A stretch of 7,048 nucleotides of DNA from Chloroflexota bacterium (GTDB lineage: Bacteria; Chloroflexota; Dehalococcoidia; SZUA-161; SpSt-899), in assembly GCA_018657655.1 (NCBI GenBank), contig JABHWQ010000395.1:1-7048 (forward strand). Reading direction: 5' to 3'. Positions within the stretch are counted from its first letter, which is position 1, and every line of letters begins with the position of its first letter. Below, piece after piece: positions 5,268 through 7,048 of this stretch. Position numbers and translations under genes: made by a program. The notes under the pieces are model-generated. The model made no database searches. It was not told where the DNA came from and saw nothing but the letters and a program-made list of their open reading frames with translations.

Positions 5268-6242
5268 ATGACGCTCCATCGCACGTCAATAAAAACCACA
5301 TGCCTTTTGATGGCTTTCATCTGGTCCGGATGTACGATGACGCCACAAAAGGAGCCGTTGTCCCAGAACCAAGCTCAAAAAGAAGTGCAACAGCAGCATT
5401 GCCAGTTCATCAAGGCCGGTGAGATAGGGGCGATTATCGGTGATGGAAGCGGATTCAACACCCGGCCGGGGGTCTGGTCGCTCAGTTCCCGGCATCGGCC
5501 GTTCAACGCTTTCAAAACCAATTCATCCGGGCTTCTGTGTGGAGAATTCCGCGGCAAGGCACGCACAAGGCTGGAATATGTGGACGACTCCACGGCTGCC
5601 CTGGTCCATGAACCCCATGAAGGGCGCCAGGTCTACGCCCGTGCAACTTACCGGGCTGTAAGTCCGTACTATATCGACCATGAACTCACATTCCGAGATC
5701 TGGAATCCTATCCCACACTCGACTGGGGTTACCGCGATCTGGTCTGGTGCTGTTATATGAACAGCCCTGACGATCTGGGGATCTATTTCATCTCAGATGG
5801 AAAGATGGTTCGTTTCGCAACAGACGGCCATGGAGAAAAGCCTTACGTGCCGCCGTCTTATTTGAGCGAAGATGAACTGGAAAAATGGCCGGAATCCGCT
5901 GATCCATGTTTCTGGTGGGAGCGCTCAGGGCTCAAGTTCGACCAGCCGTTCTACTACGGCCGTCAAGGTGACATGGTGATGATCCTGGTTTTCGACCAGC
6001 CGCGCTGGATCAGGTTTTTCATGTCATCAGAGGGTGGCGGAACCAGTCTGATCCCCGGTTTGACCAGTACAGCCTGGGATTTTGAGTATATAATCCCTGA
6101 GAGCGAATATGAGGTTGGGCGTGACTACAAAGTGCGCCTGAGATTGATCTATAAGAAGTACGAGGGTGACGAGGACGTGTTGTTCGAGGTGCGCAAGGCG
6201 CAGCGGGAGCTGGGCTTTGAAACGGTCAGCAAAGCGGGCTAA
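5268..6242 (+). CDS. Putative lipoprotein of unassigned family, beta-rich
   Basis: This 324-aa protein begins with a basic n-region, a hydrophobic stretch (11-18) and WSGC at 19-22, a lipobox-like site whose Trp at -3 is unusual. T23 at +2 would favour the outer membrane. A Gln-rich spacer follows (about 32-44). The body is dense in aromatic residues and looks all-beta: GFNTRPGVWSLSS (62-74), SPYYIDHELTFRD (132-144), a Cys pair at 161-162, CFWWERSGLKFDQPFYYG (214-231). The style recalls mutarotase-like or carbohydrate-binding sandwiches, but I do not recognise the family and assign no activity. The last third (271-293) resembles residues 426-448 of the preceding exported protein. The ATG has AAGGAG at 5255-5260 with 7-base spacing, a strong start. 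It likely works at the cell envelope. Confidence 0.8.
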   Translation: MTLHRTSIKTTCLLMAFIWSGCTMTPQKEPLSQNQAQKEVQQQHCQFIKAGEIGAIIGDGSGFNTRPGVWSLSSRHRPFNAFKTNSSGLLCGEFRGKARTRLEYVDDSTAALVHEPHEGRQVYARATYRAVSPYYIDHELTFRDLESYPTLDWGYRDLVWCCYMNSPDDLGIYFISDGKMVRFATDGHGEKPYVPPSYLSEDELEKWPESADPCFWWERSGLKFDQPFYYGRQGDMVMILVFDQPRWIRFFMSSEGGGTSLIPGLTSTAWDFEYIIPESEYEVGRDYKVRLRLIYKKYEGDEDVLFEVRKAQRELGFETVSKAG

Positions 6243-6387
6243 CGCTGATTGACCAGCTCTGAAGAATGTACAATCACTGGGGCCGGGCCGTCAGCTTTTG
6301 CTCAAGCGAAACTCCTTTTTACCCGTGTCCCCACCAGACTGATATTTTAAGTTGTCTGCCGGTTATCCTCAGGTTAGCCAGATCGCT

Positions 6388-6397
6388 CTAACGTTAG
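6388..6397. repeat. Perfect 10-bp palindrome CTAACGTTAG
   Basis: CTAACGTTAG is fully self-complementary and isolated in the intergenic region. It does not fit integron attC core rules. It could be a regulator half-site pair or chance. Confidence 0.35.
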
Positions 6398-6524
6398 TGG
6401 TTTCTTTGGCCTGATTAAACTGCAATCCACTGTCTTCTATAAGCCAACGACAATAACTCTGCTCATAGCTCTCTTGCCTTGCAACATGCCTCTGTTATTG
6501 TTGCCCCTTCGCCTCACTCCTGAC

Positions 6525-6565
6525 AGGGTTATAAGTGGTTTGTAGTTGTAGGGTTATGACTACAA
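6525..6565. repeat. Direct repeat AGGGTTAT plus 7-bp inverted repeat TTGTAGT / ACTACAA
   Basis: AGGGTTAT occurs at 6525-6532 and 6550-6557, 25 bp apart. The second copy sits in the loop of a perfect inverted repeat, TTGTAGT (6540-6546) / ACTACAA (6559-6565). It lies about 100 bp upstream of the next start codon, a usual place for regulator binding or a leader hairpin. Confidence 0.4.
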
Positions 6566-6668
6566 GCGAGAAAACGAGTTGCTTTTATCCGTAACAATCC
6601 ATTAACTTTGACTTCAAATATTCTGCACATAATTTTACTCAAAGTATTTCATCAGGCAAGAGGCCACC

Positions 6669-7048
6669 ATGCAAAGAACACTACTGTCACTGCTGTTGCT
6701 TTTTATTCCGGTCCTGGTTCATGCCAGGTCAATTCGTCTGCCGATAGTCTCCGATGCCGGTATCAGTAGTGTGGTAGGTGAGATGAATAGCAACGGAGGC
6801 GCTTCAGTAACCATCCCGATTCGTCAGAATCATTGCTGGCAGGGTTTTGAGGCTAAGACATACCTTTTTAAGTTCGACAGTGAGCCGATCAGGGGATTTT
6901 CGGTTGATAAGGCGTGGCTAAATGTTTTTATCGCCAGGGGCGACTTGTTTGGTGTAGGTCTGAGCACTGTGCTGGCCGACTGGGAAGAAGGTGGTGGATT
7001 GAACGGGCAGATGGGCAAGGGCGGGGTGAGCTGGAACTGGCAGGATGA
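6669..7048 (+). CDS. N-terminal part of an exported protein with a DNRLRE/CBM96-like pattern (truncated by window edge)
   Basis: The frame is open from ATG 6669 to the right edge, 126 codons without a stop. AAGAGG (6658-6663) lies 5 bases upstream. Residues 1-19 form a typical Sec signal peptide: basic start, a Leu-rich core and cleavage after VHA. The mature start has ISSVVGEMNSNGGASVTIPI, then KTYLFKFD (63-70), DKAWLNVFIA (80-89), GLSTVLADWEEG (97-108) and GGVSWNW (118-124). The succession of an outer strand, a 'v.W.eg' turn and a 'g.sW.w' element resembles the jelly-roll DNRLRE/CBM96-type modules of secreted proteins. That assignment rests on pattern only and needs the missing C-terminus. 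It is third in the series of exported proteins, probably with its own promoter given the 426-bp gap. Confidence 0.72.
   Translation, partial: MQRTLLSLLLLFIPVLVHARSIRLPIVSDAGISSVVGEMNSNGGASVTIPIRQNHCWQGFEAKTYLFKFDSEPIRGFSVDKAWLNVFIARGDLFGVGLSTVLADWEEGGGLNGQMGKGGVSWNWQD

Larger units (their letters stand above)
6243..6668. other. 426-bp intergenic region upstream of the truncated exported-protein gene
   Basis: No coding frame or known RNA is supported. It contains the 10-bp palindrome CTAACGTTAG (6388-6397), a GTTAG at 6373-6377 that could compete for the same pairing, and the repeat group at 6525-6565. TTGACT (6608-6613) and CATAAT (6628-6633) each match sigma70 boxes at 5/6, but the 14-bp spacing is too short for a confident promoter. 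GCTG-ATTGAC-CAGC just after the stop at 6242 is a weak 4-bp hairpin without a T-run. Confidence 0.45.

Noticed and set aside
6388..6397. Integron attC-like site at CTAACGTTAG
   Set aside because: The flanking bases do not fit the RYYYAAC/GTTRRRY core pattern and no integrase or cassette structure is present.
6608..6633. Sigma70 promoter TTGACT / CATAAT for the right-edge gene
   Set aside because: Both boxes match well, but the 14-bp spacer is too short. The alternative TTAACT (6602-6607) gives 20 bp, too long.

Overview
The window is ordinary bacterial DNA of roughly 50% GC, with dense genes, clear Shine-Dalgarno sites and no introns. The gene content suggests a Gram-negative, probably motile and perhaps anaerobic bacterium: a chemotaxis adaptor fusion, a CGAxxG-type redox protein, and several exported or lipid-anchored proteins. 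The exported proteins resemble in style the poorly annotated secreted proteins of Lentisphaerota/Planctomycetota-type and deltaproteobacterial genomes. I cannot fix the taxon from sequence alone. No tRNA, rRNA, transposase, integrase or CRISPR array is visible.

Layout: (1) The 3' end of an unidentified + strand gene enters at the left edge and stops at 203. It converges on the minus-strand unit. (2) The minus-strand unit runs from 2869 to 381. First comes a 148-aa C_GCAxxG_C_C putative redox protein (2869-2423). After 74 bp comes a 655-aa fusion (2348-381) with the domain order response-regulator receiver (REC), NrtA/NMT1-type substrate-binding domain, CheW. (3) A 534-bp divergent intergenic region (2870-3403) holds a candidate minus-strand promoter, a pair of TTTGWCAAA palindromes flanking an 8-bp dyad, and two strong inverted repeats just upstream of the + strand gene. 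(4) Three + strand genes for exported proteins follow, separated by long intergenic stretches: a transglutaminase-like protein (3404-5044), an unclassified lipoprotein (5268-6242), and a truncated exported protein with a DNRLRE/CBM96-like pattern (6669 to the right edge).

The standout is the REC-SBP-CheW protein. It has no signal peptide or membrane segment, so a binding domain of the ABC-importer type appears to sit in the cytoplasm, tethered to a phosphorylatable receiver and a chemotaxis coupling domain. Inferred function: a soluble chemosensory adaptor that reads a small cytoplasmic ligand and feeds it to CheA/receptor arrays. It resembles a CheV with reversed domain order and an inserted ligand sensor, or a chemotaxis version of NasS. 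The upstream Cys-rich protein, and vicinal cysteines in the fusion itself, suggest a possible redox link.

The three exported proteins look like one lineage-specific envelope or secretome set. The C-terminal parts of the first two share an ungapped 23-residue pattern, which suggests a common beta-sandwich module.
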